This document shows, one piece after another, positions 29,308 to 39,892 of a stretch of DNA of 64,000 nt; position 1 is the first letter of the stretch, and every line of letters starts with the position of its first letter. A program made the translations under genes and the position numbers. A model generated the notes under the pieces. The model was not told the origin of the DNA. It saw only the letters and a list, made by a program, of their open reading frames with translations, and did no database searches. The stretch is taken from assembly GCF_000559025.1 (NCBI RefSeq), contig NZ_JAAN01000010.1, forward strand, positions 124,001 to 188,000. The letters run 5' to 3'. This stretch comes from Luteimonas huabeiensis HB2. GTDB lineage: Bacteria; Pseudomonadota; Gammaproteobacteria; Xanthomonadales; Xanthomonadaceae.

Positions 29308-31197
29308 CTAGGCCGCGTCGCCGCGCAGCGCGCGTACCTGCGCCTCCAGCGAGGCCGCGGTGGCTTCGGTGCCGGGCACCGGCGCGGCGGCGAGCACCTC
29401 GACCGGGGCGCGGAAGCGGCGCGGCATGCGCATGCGGCGCAGGCGCGAGTCGTGGCGGCTCCACATGCTGGTCCACATGTTGCGCAGCGCCATCGGCACC
29501 ACCGGCACCGGGCGGCGGGCGAGGATGCGCTCCACGCCGCTGCGGAACGGCGCGATCTCGCCGTCGGCGGTGAGCCGGCCCTCGGGGAAGATGCAGACCA
29601 GCTCGCCCTCGGCCAGCGCTGCGTCGATGGCGTCGAACGCGCGCCGCATCAGCTCCGGGTCTTCCTTCTCCGGCGCGATCGGGATCGCCTTGGCGGTGCG
29701 GAAGATCCAGCGCAGCACCGGGATGTCGAAGATGCGGTGGTACATCACGAAGCGCACCGGCCGCGGGATGCTGGCCGACAGGATCAGCGCGTCCATGTAG
29801 CTGACGTGGTTGCACACCAGCAGCGCCGGTCCCTCGTCGGGCACGTGCGCCTCGATGCCGTGCAGCCGCAGCCGGTACAGCGCGCGCACCAGCAGCCAGC
29901 TGAGGAAGCGCATCAGGAACTCGGGCACGATGGCGAAGATCCAGATCGCGACCAGCGTGTTGGCGATGGCCAGGGCCAGGAACAGCTCGGGGATGCTCCA
30001 GCCCAGCAGGCGCTGGGTGGCGATGCCCACCAGCGCGGCGGTGACGATGAACACCGAGTTCTGGATGTTCATGCCGGCGATGACGCGCGCCAGTTCGTGC
30101 TTGGGCGTGCGGCTCTGGATCAGCGCGAACAGCGGCACCACGAAGAAGCCGGTGAACAGGCCGATGCCGGTGAGGTCGAACATGATCCGCGCGCTGCCGG
30201 GCTGGCGCACGAACTCCAGGACGCCCAGGCCCGCGGCCAGCGCGTCGCCGGGGCGGGCGAAGTAGAGGTCCAGCAGGAAGGCGCTGACGCCGAACGCGCC
30301 GAACGGCACCAGGCCGATCTCCACCGTGCGCGCGGACAGCTTCTCGCACAGCAGCGAGCCCACGCCCACGCCGACCGAGAACAGCGCCAGGGCGAAGATG
30401 TAGAGCGCCTGCGCGCCGCCCAGGTGCAGCTCGGCGTAGGTCGGCAGCTGCGCGGTGAGCACGGTGCCGATGAACCAGAACCACGACACGCCCAGGATGG
30501 CGTTGCGCACCGCGAGCTGGCGGCGCGCGAGCCGGAACACCGCCACCGATTCCGGGAACGGGTTCCAGCGCACCTTCAGCTCGGGCGCGCCGGCGCCGAC
30601 CTTCGGGATCATGCGCGCGGCGACATTGCCGGCCACCGCCAGCGCGATGACCGAGAACGCCGCAGCCTCCGGCCCGTGCTCGCCTGCGACCTGGAAGATC
30701 AGGCCGCCGTAGATCATGCCGACCAGGATCGACAGCGAGGTGCCCATCTCGACCAGGCCGTTGCCGCCGGTCAGTTCCTCGGGCTTGAGCACCGAGGGCA
30801 GGATGGAGTACTTGACCGGCCCGAACAGGGTCGCCTGCACGCCCATCGCGAACAGCGCCACCAGCAGCACCGGCAGGTTCTCGGTCGCGAAGCCGACCGC
30901 AGCCACCAGCATGATGCCGATCTCCATCGCGGTGGTGACCACGATCAGGCGCTGCTTTTCCATCCGCTCGGCGATCTGCCCGGCCAGGCCCGAGAACAGG
31001 AAGTAGGGCAGGATGAACAGCGCCGGCGCGAGGTTGGTGTAGAGCGTGCGCTGCGCGCTGTCGATGCCGAGGAAGAACAGCAGGCCGATGATGGCCTGGC
31101 GGTAGACGTTGTCGTTGAAGGCGCCCAGCGCCTGCACGGCGAAATAGGGCAGGAAGCGCCGCTGGCGCAACAGGGCGAACTGGGTGTGGCCGGCCAT
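29308..31197 (-). CDS. MFS transporter-acyltransferase fusion (LplT-PlsC type)
   Basis: 629 residues. The first ~410 form a 12-helix MFS permease similar to lysophospholipid flippase LplT (FLPYFAVQALGAFNDNVYRQ, FGPVKYSILPSVLKPEELTG). The last ~200 are a PlsC-type glycerolipid acyltransferase (NHVSYMDAL for HX4D, CIFPEGRLT, PVVPMALRNMW). The arrangement is that of Aas-like enzymes that import and re-acylate lysophospholipids, but without the third acyl-ACP synthetase domain. Substrate and role are inferred. Codons are as in neighbours. Confidence 0.92.
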   Translation of the reverse strand: MAGHTQFALLRQRRFLPYFAVQALGAFNDNVYRQAIIGLLFFLGIDSAQRTLYTNLAPALFILPYFLFSGLAGQIAERMEKQRLIVVTTAMEIGIMLVAAVGFATENLPVLLVALFAMGVQATLFGPVKYSILPSVLKPEELTGGNGLVEMGTSLSILVGMIYGGLIFQVAGEHGPEAAAFSVIALAVAGNVAARMIPKVGAGAPELKVRWNPFPESVAVFRLARRQLAVRNAILGVSWFWFIGTVLTAQLPTYAELHLGGAQALYIFALALFSVGVGVGSLLCEKLSARTVEIGLVPFGAFGVSAFLLDLYFARPGDALAAGLGVLEFVRQPGSARIMFDLTGIGLFTGFFVVPLFALIQSRTPKHELARVIAGMNIQNSVFIVTAALVGIATQRLLGWSIPELFLALAIANTLVAIWIFAIVPEFLMRFLSWLLVRALYRLRLHGIEAHVPDEGPALLVCNHVSYMDALILSASIPRPVRFVMYHRIFDIPVLRWIFRTAKAIPIAPEKEDPELMRRAFDAIDAALAEGELVCIFPEGRLTADGEIAPFRSGVERILARRPVPVVPMALRNMWTSMWSRHDSRLRRMRMPRRFRAPVEVLAAAPVPGTEATAASLEAQVRALRGDAA

Positions 31198-31264
31198 GCG
31201 GGCTCCTGTGCGGATGCGCGGAGCCTAGCAGGCGGGCCCGCCAGCGCTCAAAGGCCGCTGGGGT

Positions 31265-33400
31265 TCAGGCTTCGCGCAGGCGCATGTCGGCGCGGGAGAA
31301 CGCGAAGACGCGGCTGCGCAGCAGCGGCGCGACCGCCTCCGGCCGCTCGTACAGGCGCTGCCGGCAGGTCTCCTCCGGCAGTTCGAGCAAGCGCGCCTCG
31401 GCGTGGTCGCCGTCCAGCCGGACCAGGCCCACGCCGTGGCGGCGGGTCTGCGCGTAGCGCACCGCCGGGTTGCCGCCGGCGATCAGCGCGTCGAGCGCGG
31501 CGGCCAGGCGCCGCGTGGCGTCCTGCTGCGGGCCGTCGCCCTGGGCGCTGTGCGCGATGATGGCGCCGAGCGTCTGCGAGGACACCGCCGGCACGGTGAA
31601 CTCCACCGTGGCGTCGCTGTGCTGGGTGGCGAAGCCGGCGTGGATGTCGCCCGACAGCAGGATCGTGCCGCCGGCGGGATCGAAGGCCTCGGCGAGCAGG
31701 CGCCGGCGCTCGGCGGGGAAGCCGTCCCAGTGGTCGAGATTGAGATAGACGCGGTGCCGCATCGGCTCCGGCGCCCGCACCTCGGGATGCGCGAGGTCGA
31801 GCACCAGCGAGGTGAACGAGACCGAGCTGGCGACGACCTTGAAGCGCGCGTCGCTGTCGCGCAGGCGGCCGGCCAGCCAGTCGCGCTGGGCGGGATCGTA
31901 GGGCGATTCGGGGCCGTCGAGCGCGCGCAGGGCAGCGAACAGGTCGAAGCTCTCCTGCACCACGATGTAGCGCGCGCCGAGATCGGCGAAGGAGCGGGTC
32001 TTGCCCAGCGCCAGCCAGGGCAGGCCGAGCGGCAGCCCGTCGGGCGCGGGCGCCTCCAGCCTGGCCCCGGCCGGCGCGGCCGCGTTCCAGGCGTCCAGCA
32101 GCCGCGCCAGTACCGGCAGCGCGATCGGGCCGGCGGCGAGCGCGTCGGCGCGCGCCGCGGCCCGCGCCGGGTCGAGGCCGGCCTCGGCGCCCTCGCGCAG
32201 CAGCGCGGCCCGCACCGCCGGGCGCAGCGGCGCCCGCGCCGGCTCGGCGAGGTCCACGTAGGGCATCAGCGCGGGCCGGACCTGCGCCGGGTCCAGGCCC
32301 AGGCGCGGCAGCCGCGCCTGCAGCGCGTTCGCGTCGTAGGCCAGCGCGCCCGGGAACGCGTCCTCGGGAATGGCGTGGTCGGGGCGCGCGCTGCGGTAGT
32401 CGGTCAGCAGCAGGTCCAGCGCCTTGCCGAAGCGCAGCCCGCGCCACAGTTGCACGTGCGGGAACAGGCGCTCGCGTCCGACCGGCAGCAGGCCCTGGCC
32501 GCCGGCGCCGGCGGCGTCGGCCAGTTCGAGATCGACCGGCATGTACTCGAAGTAGGCCTGCTCGGCGTTGCGGCGGCGCTCGCGGTCGCGCTCGTCGCGC
32601 AGGCCGTCGCGGTAGGTGGCCACGTCCTGCCAGCAGTCGTCGGAGAACTCGTGGTCGTCCCAGATCGCCACCAGCGGCGCGCGTTCCAGCAGCGCCTGCA
32701 GCACCGGGTCGCCGCGGACGCTGCGGTGCAGCTGGCGATAGTTGTCCAGGCTGTGCGCGGCGTAGTAGCGCTGGCCGCCGCGCTCCAGCGCGATCGCGCC
32801 CTCGAGGTCGTCGAAGGCGATCGCGCGCTCGCCGCCCTGCTCCTGGAACTGCGGGTCGCCGGCGGTCTCGTAGATGAAGTCGCCCAGGTGCAGGACGAAG
32901 TCCAGGTCCTCGTCGAGCAGCGGCAGCAGGGTGTTGTACCAGCGGCCGCCGTAGTCCTGGCAGCTCATGAAGGCGAAGCGCACCGGTACGTCGGCGTCGG
33001 GCGCCGGCGCGGTGCGGGTGCGCCCCACCGGCGAGGACACCGTGCCGTCGCGCGGGTCGTCGAGCAGGAAGCGGTAGCGGTAGCCGGTGCCCGGCGCCAG
33101 GCCCTCCACGCGCACCTTCAGGCAGCCGTCGCTGCCTTCGGGCACCGGCAATTCGCGGTCCACGCGCAGGCGGGCGAAGCCGGCGTCCTCGGCGACCTGC
33201 AGGCGCACGCGGCGCGCCGGCGCCGCCAGCCGCGTCCATAGCAGCACGCGGTCCGGGCGCGGATCGCCGGAGGCCACCGATTGCGGGAAGTGCGCGCGCG
33301 AGACCGTGGGCGCCGCGCCTGCGCGCAGCGGCGGCAGCAGCGGTGCGGCGGCCGCGACGACCAGGGCCTGGAGGAAGCGGCGGCGATCGGGCGAGTGCAT
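31265..33400 (-). CDS. phoD: PhoD-family alkaline phosphatase/phosphodiesterase
   Basis: 711 residues, secreted. The N-terminus (DRRRFLQALVVAAAAPLLP) looks like a Tat signal, as is usual for PhoD. A fibronectin-like N-domain (SVASGDPRPDRVLLWTRL) is followed by the metallophosphatase core: FMSCQDYGGRWYN, LHLGDFIYE, WDDHEFSDD, and later LSGDIHAGFATQHSD. It releases phosphate from mono- and diesters outside the cytoplasm using Ca/Fe. It is longer than typical PhoD (~580) through an insert at ~320-470. It is divergent from the TonB receptor-GDPD pair across a Pho-box-bearing gap. Confidence 0.9.
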   Translation of the reverse strand: MHSPDRRRFLQALVVAAAAPLLPPLRAGAAPTVSRAHFPQSVASGDPRPDRVLLWTRLAAPARRVRLQVAEDAGFARLRVDRELPVPEGSDGCLKVRVEGLAPGTGYRYRFLLDDPRDGTVSSPVGRTRTAPAPDADVPVRFAFMSCQDYGGRWYNTLLPLLDEDLDFVLHLGDFIYETAGDPQFQEQGGERAIAFDDLEGAIALERGGQRYYAAHSLDNYRQLHRSVRGDPVLQALLERAPLVAIWDDHEFSDDCWQDVATYRDGLRDERDRERRRNAEQAYFEYMPVDLELADAAGAGGQGLLPVGRERLFPHVQLWRGLRFGKALDLLLTDYRSARPDHAIPEDAFPGALAYDANALQARLPRLGLDPAQVRPALMPYVDLAEPARAPLRPAVRAALLREGAEAGLDPARAAARADALAAGPIALPVLARLLDAWNAAAPAGARLEAPAPDGLPLGLPWLALGKTRSFADLGARYIVVQESFDLFAALRALDGPESPYDPAQRDWLAGRLRDSDARFKVVASSVSFTSLVLDLAHPEVRAPEPMRHRVYLNLDHWDGFPAERRRLLAEAFDPAGGTILLSGDIHAGFATQHSDATVEFTVPAVSSQTLGAIIAHSAQGDGPQQDATRRLAAALDALIAGGNPAVRYAQTRRHGVGLVRLDGDHAEARLLELPEETCRQRLYERPEAVAPLLRSRVFAFSRADMRLREA

Positions 33401-33485
33401 CGTGTCCGGCTCCTGGCGTGCGGCGAAGCAGGCACGCTAGGCCGCCCAGATGACCGTTTCTTGTCCGCCGCGCGCGTCCGCGTCA

Positions 33486-33514
33486 CGGTCATCGCGCTGT
33501 CACCGCGGCATCAC
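33486..33514 (+). promoter_or_regulatory. Pho box (PhoB-binding direct repeats)
   Basis: Three 7-mers at 11-bp spacing on the plus strand: CGGTCAT (33486-33492), CTGTCAC (33497-33503), and GCATCAC (33508-33514), separated by CGCG. The first two match the CTGTCAT-N4-CTGTCAC consensus closely; the third is degenerate. They lie 59 bp before the TonB receptor start, in the gap shared with phoD. Orientation suggests activation of the receptor-GDPD pair in phosphate starvation. Confidence 0.65.
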
Positions 33515-33572
33515 CCGCGCGCAATCGCCGCCGCCGAGGCTGTTCCTTTCGCTCCCGGAGGGAACCCTCGCC

Positions 33573-35933
33573 ATGCCTTGCCGCGTCCATCCGCTCGTGC
33601 CGGCGCTGCTCGCCGGTCTCGCCGTCCTGGCGGCCGCGCCGCGCGCCGCGGCCCAGGTGACGGCCTCGCCGCAGCAGCTGGACACCATCGTGGTGACCGC
33701 GCAGAAGCGCGAGCAGCAGGTGCACGACGTGCCGATCGCGATCAGCGCGTACTCGGGCGAGTTCCTCGACGACCTCGGCATCGACGGCTTCGAGCAGCTC
33801 GGCCATTACGTGCCGGGCCTGCAGACCCAGGTGCAGAGCCCGAACAATCCCGGCTTCGTGATCCGCGGCATCACCTCCGACAGCGGCGACGCCACCAGCG
33901 AGCCGCGCGTGTCGGTGTTCCAGGACGGCGTGTCGATCAGCCGCTCGCGCGGCTCGGTGGTGGAGCTGTTCGACATGGAGCGCGTGGAGGTGCTGCGCGG
34001 CCCGCAGGGCACGCTGTTCGGCCGCGGCGCGCAGATCGGCGCGATCCACCTGATCCAGAACAAGGCGCGCAACGCCTCCGAGGGCGGATTCCGCTTCGGC
34101 TTCGGCAACCAAGACGAGACCTACCTCACCGGCCACGCCAACGCGCCGCTGGTCGACGATCGCCTGTACGGCCGCTTCGCGGTGTTCCACCAGCGCCGCG
34201 ACGGCAGCGTGGACAACCTCTCCGGCGGCGCGCTCAACGGCCGCGATACCCAGGCCTTCCGCGGCGCGCTGCGGCTGGACCTGGGCGAGACCGGCGGCCT
34301 CGACCTGATCCTCAACCACCAGCAGGACACGCCGCCGGGCACCGCCTTCCGCAGCGGCGTGATCCCCACCCGGCAGGGCCGCACCGACTTCTGGGACGCG
34401 CCGGCCGATCTCAACCGCGGCCGCGCGCTGGGCCTGGACCGCACCGTCGACAGCGCGACCCTGCTGGGCGAATTCCGCCTCAACGACGACTGGAGCCTGT
34501 CCACCATCACCGGCTGGCGCCGCTTCGATTCCACCGAGGAGTTCGACGCCGACGGCTCCCAGGCCGACCTGCTGGAGTTCGCCGAGATCGCGCGCGGGCG
34601 GCAGTTCAGCCAGGAAGTGCGCTTCCAGTACGACGCCGGCGGCCGTTTCCGCGGCTTCGCCGGCGCCAGCCTGTTCGACGAATCCGGCGCGCAGCGGGTG
34701 CCCTTCGCCACCGACGAGCGCAGCCTCTACGCGCTGCTGTCGCCGCGGTTGTCGGCCGCGGTCGGCGGGCTGCTGCCGGTGGTGCCGCTGCTCAATCCCG
34801 ACGGCACGCCCAACACCGGCCTGGCGGCGGTGCCGATCCATCCGGCGCTGCAGCAGATGCTCGGGCTGCCGGCGCTGCTGCCGCTCAAGCCGGTCCACAC
34901 CGAGGAATACGCCAACCACGGCGACGTGCAGGCGCTGGAGGTGTTCGCCGACGGCACCTGGTCGATGACCGACCGCTTCGACCTCACCCTCGGCCTGCGC
35001 TACACCCGCGAGAAGGTCGAGTCCGGCTACGAGGCGCTCCACCACGGCACCCCGAGCGTGCTGGGCCTGTTCCTGCCGTCGTTCCCGGACAGCGTGGCGT
35101 TCCCCAACGCGCTGTTCCCGGTCACCGACGGCCGCCTGACCGCCTCGGACACCTTCTCGTCCGCGGTCGGGCGCGCGGTGGCCAACTACCGCTTCACCCC
35201 GGATCTCAACGGCTACGCCAGCGTCTCGCGCGGGCGCCGCCCGGACCTGCTGCAGTACAACGACGGCGCGATGGAGCAGGTGCCCGCCGAGATCGTGTGG
35301 AGCTACGAGCTGGGCCTGAAGGGCACGGCCGCCGGCGGCCGCTTCGTCTACGACCTGGCGGCCTACTACTACGACTACAGCAACTTCCAGGCCCAGGTCG
35401 CCAATCCGCCGGGGACGCTTCCGCTGTTCGTGACCACCAACGGCGGCAACGCCCACGCGACCGGCTTCGAGGCCTCGCTGATGCAGCGCTTCGGCGAGCG
35501 GCTGACCGGCTTCCTCAACTACGGCTGGATCGATGCGTCCTTCAACGCCGTGGACGACGACGGCAAGCCGCAGGCGCTGGCCGGCAACCGTTTCCGGCTG
35601 ACGCCCGAACACACCGTGGCCCTGGGCCTGGACTGGCGCAGCCCGGTGGGCGGCGGCCACGAGCTGTACGTGCGGCCGAACTACAGCTGGCGCTCGAAGG
35701 TGTACTTCGAGGACGACAACGCGCCGGGCATCGCCCAGGACGCGTATGGTCTGCTGAACCTCAACGTGGGCGTGCGGCTGGCCAACGGCTGGGACGTGCA
35801 GGCCTACGCCCACAATCTCGCCGACGAGGAGTACCTGATCGATGCGGGCAACACCGGCATGCAGTTCGGCATTCCCACCTACGTCCCCGGTTCGCCGCGG
35901 CTGTACGGCGTGCGGTTCGCCCGCGACTTCTGA
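33573..35933 (+). CDS. TonB-dependent receptor, putative organophosphate uptake
   Basis: 786 residues. A signal peptide (MPCRVHPLVPALLAGLAVLA ... AAAQ) precedes a TonB box (DTIVVTAQKREQQVHDVPIA), a plug domain (FVIRGITSDSG, MERVEVLRGPQGTLFGRGAQ) and a ~600-residue barrel ending RLYGVRFARDF. The substrate cannot be read from the sequence. Its neighbours (PhoD, GDPD) and the Pho box suggest phosphodiesters or phosphate-bearing compounds. GGAGGG lies before the ATG. The generic type is common in Xanthomonadaceae, which use many such receptors. Confidence 0.92.
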   Translation: MPCRVHPLVPALLAGLAVLAAAPRAAAQVTASPQQLDTIVVTAQKREQQVHDVPIAISAYSGEFLDDLGIDGFEQLGHYVPGLQTQVQSPNNPGFVIRGITSDSGDATSEPRVSVFQDGVSISRSRGSVVELFDMERVEVLRGPQGTLFGRGAQIGAIHLIQNKARNASEGGFRFGFGNQDETYLTGHANAPLVDDRLYGRFAVFHQRRDGSVDNLSGGALNGRDTQAFRGALRLDLGETGGLDLILNHQQDTPPGTAFRSGVIPTRQGRTDFWDAPADLNRGRALGLDRTVDSATLLGEFRLNDDWSLSTITGWRRFDSTEEFDADGSQADLLEFAEIARGRQFSQEVRFQYDAGGRFRGFAGASLFDESGAQRVPFATDERSLYALLSPRLSAAVGGLLPVVPLLNPDGTPNTGLAAVPIHPALQQMLGLPALLPLKPVHTEEYANHGDVQALEVFADGTWSMTDRFDLTLGLRYTREKVESGYEALHHGTPSVLGLFLPSFPDSVAFPNALFPVTDGRLTASDTFSSAVGRAVANYRFTPDLNGYASVSRGRRPDLLQYNDGAMEQVPAEIVWSYELGLKGTAAGGRFVYDLAAYYYDYSNFQAQVANPPGTLPLFVTTNGGNAHATGFEASLMQRFGERLTGFLNYGWIDASFNAVDDDGKPQALAGNRFRLTPEHTVALGLDWRSPVGGGHELYVRPNYSWRSKVYFEDDNAPGIAQDAYGLLNLNVGVRLANGWDVQAYAHNLADEEYLIDAGNTGMQFGIPTYVPGSPRLYGVRFARDF

Positions 35934-37083
35934 CCACGCGTTCGCGATCCTGCTGAGCATCGCCGCCGGGGTCCTGGCCGCGGCGATGGCGCTGCCCGCC
36001 GCCGCCGCGGGACCGGAGGCGCGGCTGGCGCCCGGCGTGCGCGAGGCGATCCGCGCCTCCGCGCGCGGCCCGGCGGTGATCGCGCATCGCGGCGCCAGCG
36101 CGCGCTTGCCCGAGCACACCCTGGCCGCCTACGAACGCGCGATCGCCGACGGCGCCGACTTCGTCGAGCCGGACCTGGTGATGACCCGCGACGGCGTGCT
36201 GGTGGCGCGCCACGAGAACGAGATCGGCGAGACCACCGACGTCGCCGCGCATCCCGAGTTCGCCGCGCGCCGCACCGTGCGCCGCGTGGACGATGCCGAG
36301 GTCGAGGGCTGGTTCGTCGAGGATTTCACCCTGGAGGAACTGCGCCGGCTGCGCGCGCGCGAACGCCTGCCCGAGTTGCGCGGCACCGCGCACGACGGCC
36401 GCTATCCGGTGCCCACCTTCGACGAGATCGTCGCGGCGGTGGCCGCGGCGTCGGAGCGCAGCGGCCGGACGATCGGCATCGTCCCGGAGATCAAGCACTC
36501 CAGCCATTTCCACGCCCGCGGGCTCGATCCCGAGGCGGCGCTGATGGCGTCGCTGCGGGCGCACGATTACACCCGCAGCGCCCCGGTCGGCGTGCAGTCG
36601 TTCGAGATCGGCAACCTGCGGCGCCTGCGCGCGCTGCTCGACGAGGCGGGCCTGCGCAACGTGTTCCTGGCGCAGTTGATCGGCGCCCCGGAGGCCTCGC
36701 CGCACGACCGCGTGCTGGCCGGCGCGCCGCGGCCCTACCTGCAGATGCTCACGCCCGAGGGCCTGGCCAAGATCGCCGGCTACGCCGACGTGCTCGCGCC
36801 GCACCTGCGCTACGTGCTGCCGGTCGACGACGCCGGCGCGCTGGCGGCGCCGACGCCGCTGGTGGCGGCCGCGCACGCGGCCGGACTGGCGGTGCACGTG
36901 TGGACGCTGCGCCCCGAGGACCCGTTCCTGCCGCCGGCGCTGCGATGCGGGGGCGCCGCGCCGCGCTGCGAGGCCGGCGCCCGCGCCGAGGCCCGGGCCT
37001 TCGCCGAGGCCGGCGTCGACGCGCTGTTCGGCGACGATCCCGGGCTGCTGCGCGAGGCGCTGCGGCCGCCGCCGGCCGATTGA
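35842..37083 (+). CDS. glpQ: Glycerophosphodiester phosphodiesterase (GlpQ type)
   Basis: It hydrolyses deacylated phospholipids to glycerol-3-phosphate and an alcohol, probably in the periplasm. Catalytic signatures are VIAHRGASARLPEHTLAAYE, ADFVEPDLVMTRDGVLVARH, GIVPEIKHSSHF and VHVWTLRPED. The start is uncertain. The ATG at 35842 gives 413 residues and overlaps the receptor gene by 92 bp; a hydrophobic stretch (FAILLSIAAGVLAAAMALPA) then acts as the signal. An ATG at 35986 would delete most of that stretch. A non-ATG start near 35950 is also possible. The two genes are surely co-transcribed. Confidence 0.88.
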   Translation: MRATPACSSAFPPTSPVRRGCTACGSPATSDHAFAILLSIAAGVLAAAMALPAAAAGPEARLAPGVREAIRASARGPAVIAHRGASARLPEHTLAAYERAIADGADFVEPDLVMTRDGVLVARHENEIGETTDVAAHPEFAARRTVRRVDDAEVEGWFVEDFTLEELRRLRARERLPELRGTAHDGRYPVPTFDEIVAAVAAASERSGRTIGIVPEIKHSSHFHARGLDPEAALMASLRAHDYTRSAPVGVQSFEIGNLRRLRALLDEAGLRNVFLAQLIGAPEASPHDRVLAGAPRPYLQMLTPEGLAKIAGYADVLAPHLRYVLPVDDAGALAAPTPLVAAAHAAGLAVHVWTLRPEDPFLPPALRCGGAAPRCEAGARAEARAFAEAGVDALFGDDPGLLREALRPPPAD

Positions 37084-37121
37084 CCGCCCGCGCCGGCACC
37101 GGGGCGCGCGCAACGGCCGGC

Positions 37122-37619
37122 CTATTCGGTCGGCTCGGTCGCGACCGCGCGCATGGCGAGGTAGCGGCGTTCCAGTTCCTGGCGGATCTCGCGACGCTGC
37201 CGGCCCTGCTCGAAACGCCGCCGCTCCTCGGCGGTGCGCGGCTCTCGGGGCGGGACCGGCGTCGGCCGGCCCTGTTCGTCCACCGCGACCATGGTGAAGA
37301 AGCAGCTGTTGGTATGCCGCACCGCGCGGGCGCGGATGTCCTCGGTGACCACCTTGATCCCGACCTCCATCGAGGTGCGCCCGGTGTAGTTGACCGAGGC
37401 GAGGAAGGTGACCAGCTCGCCGACGTGGACCGGCTCGCGGAAGGTCACCTGGTCCACCGACAGGGTGACCACGTAGCGGCCGGCGTAGCGGCTGGCGCAC
37501 GCGTAGGCCACCTCGTCGAGCGTCTTGAGCAGGGTGCCGCCGTGGACGTTGCCGGAGAAGTTGGCCATGTCGGGCGTCATCAGCAGCGACATGGTGAGCT
37601 GGGCGTTGCCTGGGATCAT
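37122..37619 (-). CDS. Hotdog-fold acyl-CoA thioesterase (YciA/Acot type)
   Basis: 165 residues. It hydrolyses acyl-CoA thioesters in the cytoplasm. The hotdog signatures are [40 protein letters not shown] and [14 protein letters not shown] basic C-terminal tail (~130-165) follows the fold. The ATG overlaps the stop of the upstream LysR gene (ATGA), so both are translated together. The chain-length preference is unknown. Confidence 0.92.
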   Translation of the reverse strand: MIPGNAQLTMSLLMTPDMANFSGNVHGGTLLKTLDEVAYACASRYAGRYVVTLSVDQVTFREPVHVGELVTFLASVNYTGRTSMEVGIKVVTEDIRARAVRHTNSCFFTMVAVDEQGRPTPVPPREPRTAEERRRFEQGRQRREIRQELERRYLAMRAVATEPTE

Positions 37620-38533
37620 GGCGTGGCGACCGGTTCGGGCGGGGAGGGCGCGCGCAGGAAATCGACGAATGCGCGCAGCTTCGGCGGCAGGTGCTCGCGG
37701 GCGGGATAGTAGACGTAGAGCCCCTCGAACGGCGGCGTGTAGTCCTGCAGCAGCCGCACCAGCCGGCCGGCGGCGAGGTCCTCCTCGACCTCCAGCAGCA
37801 GCGGCTGCGCCAGCGCCAGCCCGGCCAGCGCCGCCTCCCGGGCCAGCGCGCCGTTGTTGACGATCAGCCGCCCGCTCACCTCGACGCCGATGTCGCGCCC
37901 GTCCTGGGTGAACTCCCAGGGGTGGATGCGCCCGCTGCCCATGCGGCGGAAGCGCACGCACTCCAGCCCGGCGAGCGCCTGCGGCGTGCGCGGCGCCGGG
38001 TGCCGCGCCAGCCAGTCCGGCGAGGCGACCACGGCCAGTTCCTGCGGCGGCCCGATCGGCAGCGCCACCATGTCGCGCGCCAGGCATTCGCCCAGCCGGA
38101 TGCCGGCATCGAAGCCGCCGCCGACCAGGTCGGCCAGGCCGTCGTCGGCGTACAGCTCCAGCGCGATCCGCGGGTAGCGCGCCTGGAACGCCGCCAGCCG
38201 CGGCAGCACCAGCCGTGTCGCCACGGCCTGGGCGAGATTGATGCGCAGCAGGCCGCTGGGCGTGCCGCGCGCGGAATCGAGGTCGTCGAAGGCGTCTTCG
38301 ATCTGCGCCAGCCCCGGCAGCACGCGGTCGAGGAAGCGTGCGCCGTGCTCGGTCAACGCCACGCGCCGGGTGGTGCGGTTGAGCAGGCGCACGCCCAGTT
38401 CGCGCTCGAGCGCGCGCACCGTCTGCGACAGCGCCGACGGCGAGACGCCGAGTTCGGCCGCGGCGCGGGTGAAGCTGCCGTGGTGGGCGACGCGGGCGAA
38501 TGCCGCCACGGCGCCCAGGGGGCGGGTGTCCAT
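37616..38533 (-). CDS. LysR-family transcriptional regulator
   Basis: 305 residues. The winged helix-turn-helix is at residues 1-60 ([40 protein letters not shown]), followed by a two-lobe effector-binding domain ([39 protein letters not shown]). The protein belongs to the AaeR/DsdC-like group that often controls a divergent oxidoreductase. Here it is divergent from an aldo/keto reductase, its likely target, across 351 bp, and overlaps the thioesterase gene. Confidence 0.92.
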   Translation of the reverse strand: MDTRPLGAVAAFARVAHHGSFTRAAAELGVSPSALSQTVRALERELGVRLLNRTTRRVALTEHGARFLDRVLPGLAQIEDAFDDLDSARGTPSGLLRINLAQAVATRLVLPRLAAFQARYPRIALELYADDGLADLVGGGFDAGIRLGECLARDMVALPIGPPQELAVVASPDWLARHPAPRTPQALAGLECVRFRRMGSGRIHPWEFTQDGRDIGVEVSGRLIVNNGALAREAALAGLALAQPLLLEVEEDLAAGRLVRLLQDYTPPFEGLYVYYPAREHLPPKLRAFVDFLRAPSPPEPVATP

Positions 38534-38884
38534 GCTGCGGGGCGGGCGCGGCCCGTCGGCTGGGGTGGGTTTCGCAGCATAGCGAACCGGCGCCGGTCGC
38601 CGCTGCGACCTCCCGACGCCGCGTTCGCGCCCGGGATTGTGCAGCACGGCTTCAGACGCGATGTCGGATCCGGGGATTTTTCGCGACGGGCCAGGGCCCT
38701 AGAGTGGCGCCTTCGCCGGATGAAGAGGACGAAGGCCGCCCCGGACGCCGACCCGCCCCCTGTCCCCTCCGTCCCCGCGCCGGCCGGGTGTCGCATCGTC
38801 GCCCTCGACCGCCGCGCGCCGCGTTCCTCCGCGCGCCATGCGCGTATCCCCCGTTCCGTTCTTTCCCCCAAGGAGACATGCACG
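38534..38884. other. Intergenic control region between LysR and aldo/keto reductase genes
   Basis: 351 bp without a credible gene. TAGAGT at 38700-38705 may be the -10 of the reductase gene, leaving a leader of about 175 nt. The only AT-rich island is GGGGATTTTTCG (38672-38683). A LysR box (T-N11-A dyad) could not be assigned with confidence. AAGGAG at 38871-38876 is the reductase ribosome binding site. Confidence 0.4.
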
Positions 38885-39880
<996 letters not shown>

Positions 39881-39892
39881 CCCGGTCGGGGC

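Noticed and set aside
33439..33467. A second, minus-strand Pho box for phoD
   Set aside because: Only one half-site (CGGTCAT, 33456-33450) is present; the neighbouring 11-bp units do not match.
33489..36119. An 876-residue minus-strand frame over the TonB receptor
   Set aside because: It is complementary to a full receptor gene with signal, plug and barrel; no domain is seen in the antisense reading.
38534..38884. A long upstream extension of the aldo/keto reductase gene (from 37691)
   Set aside because: It is antisense to the LysR gene; the reductase begins at 38885 with AAGGAG and a family-typical N-terminus.
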